A DNA stretch of 15,224 bases, from positions 7,628 through 22,851 of the forward strand of contig DBYH01000001.1 of the NCBI GenBank assembly GCA_002310095.1, in the 5' to 3' direction. The notes beneath the pieces are model-generated. The model had not been told where the DNA came from. It saw only the letters and a list, made by a program, of their open reading frames with translations, and did not search any database. Positions 13,733 to 15,224 of this stretch are shown in pieces. This DNA is from Firmicutes bacterium UBA1191. Its GTDB lineage: Bacteria; Bacillota; Clostridia; Peptostreptococcales; Anaerovoracaceae. Made by a program: the position numbers and the translations under genes. Numbering within the stretch: position 1 is the first letter of the stretch; every line of letters starts with the position of its first letter.

Positions 13733-15224
13733 TGGGTTTCATGGAGAAAGTGTTTGGCGACCTCAATGAGAAGGAAGTCAAAAAAGTTTCTAAGATAGCG
13801 GACAAGGTCATGGCGCTGGAAGATGAGATGACAGCCCTTTCGGACGAAGATCTCAGAGCGAAGACGGCCGAGTTCAAAGAAAGGATAGCAGGGGGAGAGA
13901 GCCTGGACGACATTCTTCCGGAAGCTTTCGCGGTATGCCGCGAGGGCGCCTGGAGGGCGCTGGGAATGAAGCACTTCTATGTGCAGGTCATCGGCGGAAT
14001 AGTTCTTCATCAGGGAAGAATTTCCGAGATGAAGACAGGTGAAGGTAAGACTCTCGTGGCGACGCTGCCGGCGTATCTGAACGCCCTGGAAGGCAAAGGC
14101 GTCCACGTGGTCACGGTCAACGATTACCTGGCCAAGCGTGACATGGAGTGGATGGGCAAGCTCTACACCTTCCTGGGGCTGACTGTGGGCTGCGTTATCC
14201 ACGGTATAACGGAAGAGGAGAGAAGAGCCGCTTATCTGGCGGACATCACATACGGAACAAACAACGAGTACGGCTTCGACTACCTGCGTGACAACATGGT
14301 CACGTACAAAGAGCAGATGATGCAGCGCGAGCTCAACTACGCCATCGTCGACGAGGTCGACTCCATCCTCATAGACGAGGCCAGAACCCCGCTGATCATT
14401 TCGGGACGCGGCGACAAGTCCACGGACATGTACAGGAGAGCGGACAGCTTCGTAAAGACTCTCGTACGCGGCACAAGAGACAAGGACACAAAGGTCGAGA
14501 CGGGAGACTTCGTAGTCGAGGAAAAGGACAACCAGATTTCACTTACTGAAGAGGGCGTCGAGAAGTGCGAAGATTTCTTCAAGATTGAGAACTTCTCCGA
14601 CCCTGAGAACATGGAGATCAACCACCACGTCATGCAGGCCCTGAAGGCCCAGAACATGATGAAGCGCGACGTCGACTACGTCGTCCGCGACGGTGAAATC
14701 ATAATAGTAGACGAGTTCACCGGACGTATGATGTTCGGAAGACGCTACAGCGACGGACTCCACCAGGCCATCGAGGCGAAGGAGCACGTACTTGTCCGTT
14801 CAGAGAGCAAGACCCTGGCGACGATCACTCTGCAGAACTACTTCAGAATGTATCAGAAGCTGGCGGGAATGACAGGTACCGCTAAGACAGAGGAAGCCGA
14901 GTTCACGGACATCTACAACATGGACGTTGTTGAGATCCCGACGAACAAGCCTGTCGTCAGAGAAGACCTGGCCGACGCGGTCTACGCGACGGAGAGAGGC
15001 AAATTCAAGGCCATCATCGACAGGGTTATCGAGGCCCACGAAAAGGGACAGCCGGTTCTGGTCGGTACGATTTCCATCGAAAAATCCGAGCTTATCGCCG
15101 ACGCTCTGAGAAAGCGCGGAGTCAAGGACTTCAACGTACTGAACGCGAAGCACCATGAGAAGGAAGCCCAGATAGTAGCCGAAGCAGGACGTGAAGGCGC
15201 CATCACCATCGCCACCAACATGGC
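13732..15224 (+). CDS. secA: Preprotein translocase ATPase SecA, 3' end beyond the window
   Basis: SecA drives secretory proteins through SecYEG with ATP. The frame opens at an ATG overlapping the previous stop (TAATG). It is preceded by GAGG at 13721-13724 and stays open for 497 codons to the right edge. Family hallmarks are all present: the VFGDLNEKEVKK start, the Walker A segment MKTGEGKT (100-107; Lys106) and the VTVNDYLAKRD block. TNNEYGFDYLRDNM and the DEAD-type DEVDSILIDEARTPLIISG segment from Asp207 follow. Further on are the preprotein cross-linking region (about 225-370), FTGRMMFGRRYSDGLHQAIEAKE, KLAGMTGTAKTEEAEF, and the second motor domain up to ITIATNMA. SecA proteins are usually 800-900 residues, so about the last 40-45% is missing, including the wing/scaffold region and any zinc-binding tail. 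Starting on the overlap, with the CNNM gene upstream, suggests cotranscription. Confidence 0.97.
   Translation, partial: MGFMEKVFGDLNEKEVKKVSKIADKVMALEDEMTALSDEDLRAKTAEFKERIAGGESLDDILPEAFAVCREGAWRALGMKHFYVQVIGGIVLHQGRISEMKTGEGKTLVATLPAYLNALEGKGVHVVTVNDYLAKRDMEWMGKLYTFLGLTVGCVIHGITEEERRAAYLADITYGTNNEYGFDYLRDNMVTYKEQMMQRELNYAIVDEVDSILIDEARTPLIISGRGDKSTDMYRRADSFVKTLVRGTRDKDTKVETGDFVVEEKDNQISLTEEGVEKCEDFFKIENFSDPENMEINHHVMQALKAQNMMKRDVDYVVRDGEIIIVDEFTGRMMFGRRYSDGLHQAIEAKEHVLVRSESKTLATITLQNYFRMYQKLAGMTGTAKTEEAEFTDIYNMDVVEIPTNKPVVREDLADAVYATERGKFKAIIDRVIEAHEKGQPVLVGTISIEKSELIADALRKRGVKDFNVLNAKHHEKEAQIVAEAGREGAITIATNM

Overview
The window is a stretch of bacterial chromosome, about mid-50s percent G+C by eye, packed with co-directional housekeeping genes. 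It most resembles a Gram-positive anaerobe of the class Clostridia. The grounds are strong AGGAGG-type ribosome binding sites, a single-chain PurL, a PurO-type IMP cyclohydrolase beside a stand-alone AICAR transformylase, and Clostridia-like MetK, aspartokinase and SecA sequences. A lineage near Eubacteriales Family XIII/Anaerovoracaceae is my guess from family knowledge; no 16S or other marker is present. I see no mobile element, CRISPR array, tRNA or rRNA.

Positions 1-8477 hold the distal part of a de novo purine operon on the + strand: purM (5' end cut by the window edge), purN, purO, an AICAR transformylase-only PurH relative, purD and a 1263-residue single-chain purL. Gaps are 1 to 37 nt and most genes have a clear Shine-Dalgarno site. 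Together they cover formation of GAR (PurD), its formylation (PurN), FGAM synthesis (PurL), AIR synthesis (PurM), formylation of AICAR and ring closure to IMP. The last two steps, usually carried by one bifunctional PurH, are split between two unrelated adjacent proteins. The operon ends at a strong hairpin terminator (8506-8535) that looks bidirectional.

Positions 8614-9783 (- strand) encode a soluble 389-residue protein that I do not recognise. It faces a compact divergent promoter region shared with metK.

Positions 9817-15224 (+ strand) hold metK, an aspartate kinase with C-terminal ACT domains, a CNNM/CorC-type CBS-domain membrane protein and the first 497 codons of secA. The last three are tightly packed (4 nt gap, then a TAATG stop/start overlap). 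The metK leader (about 87 nt) is the least ordinary stretch. It carries two copies of AAGGAG, an anti-Shine-Dalgarno CTCC that can pair with either copy, and a further alternative hairpin that would switch between the two states. It also contains a 24-codon open frame that stops two bases before the metK start. It matches no SAM riboswitch class that I can recognise by eye.
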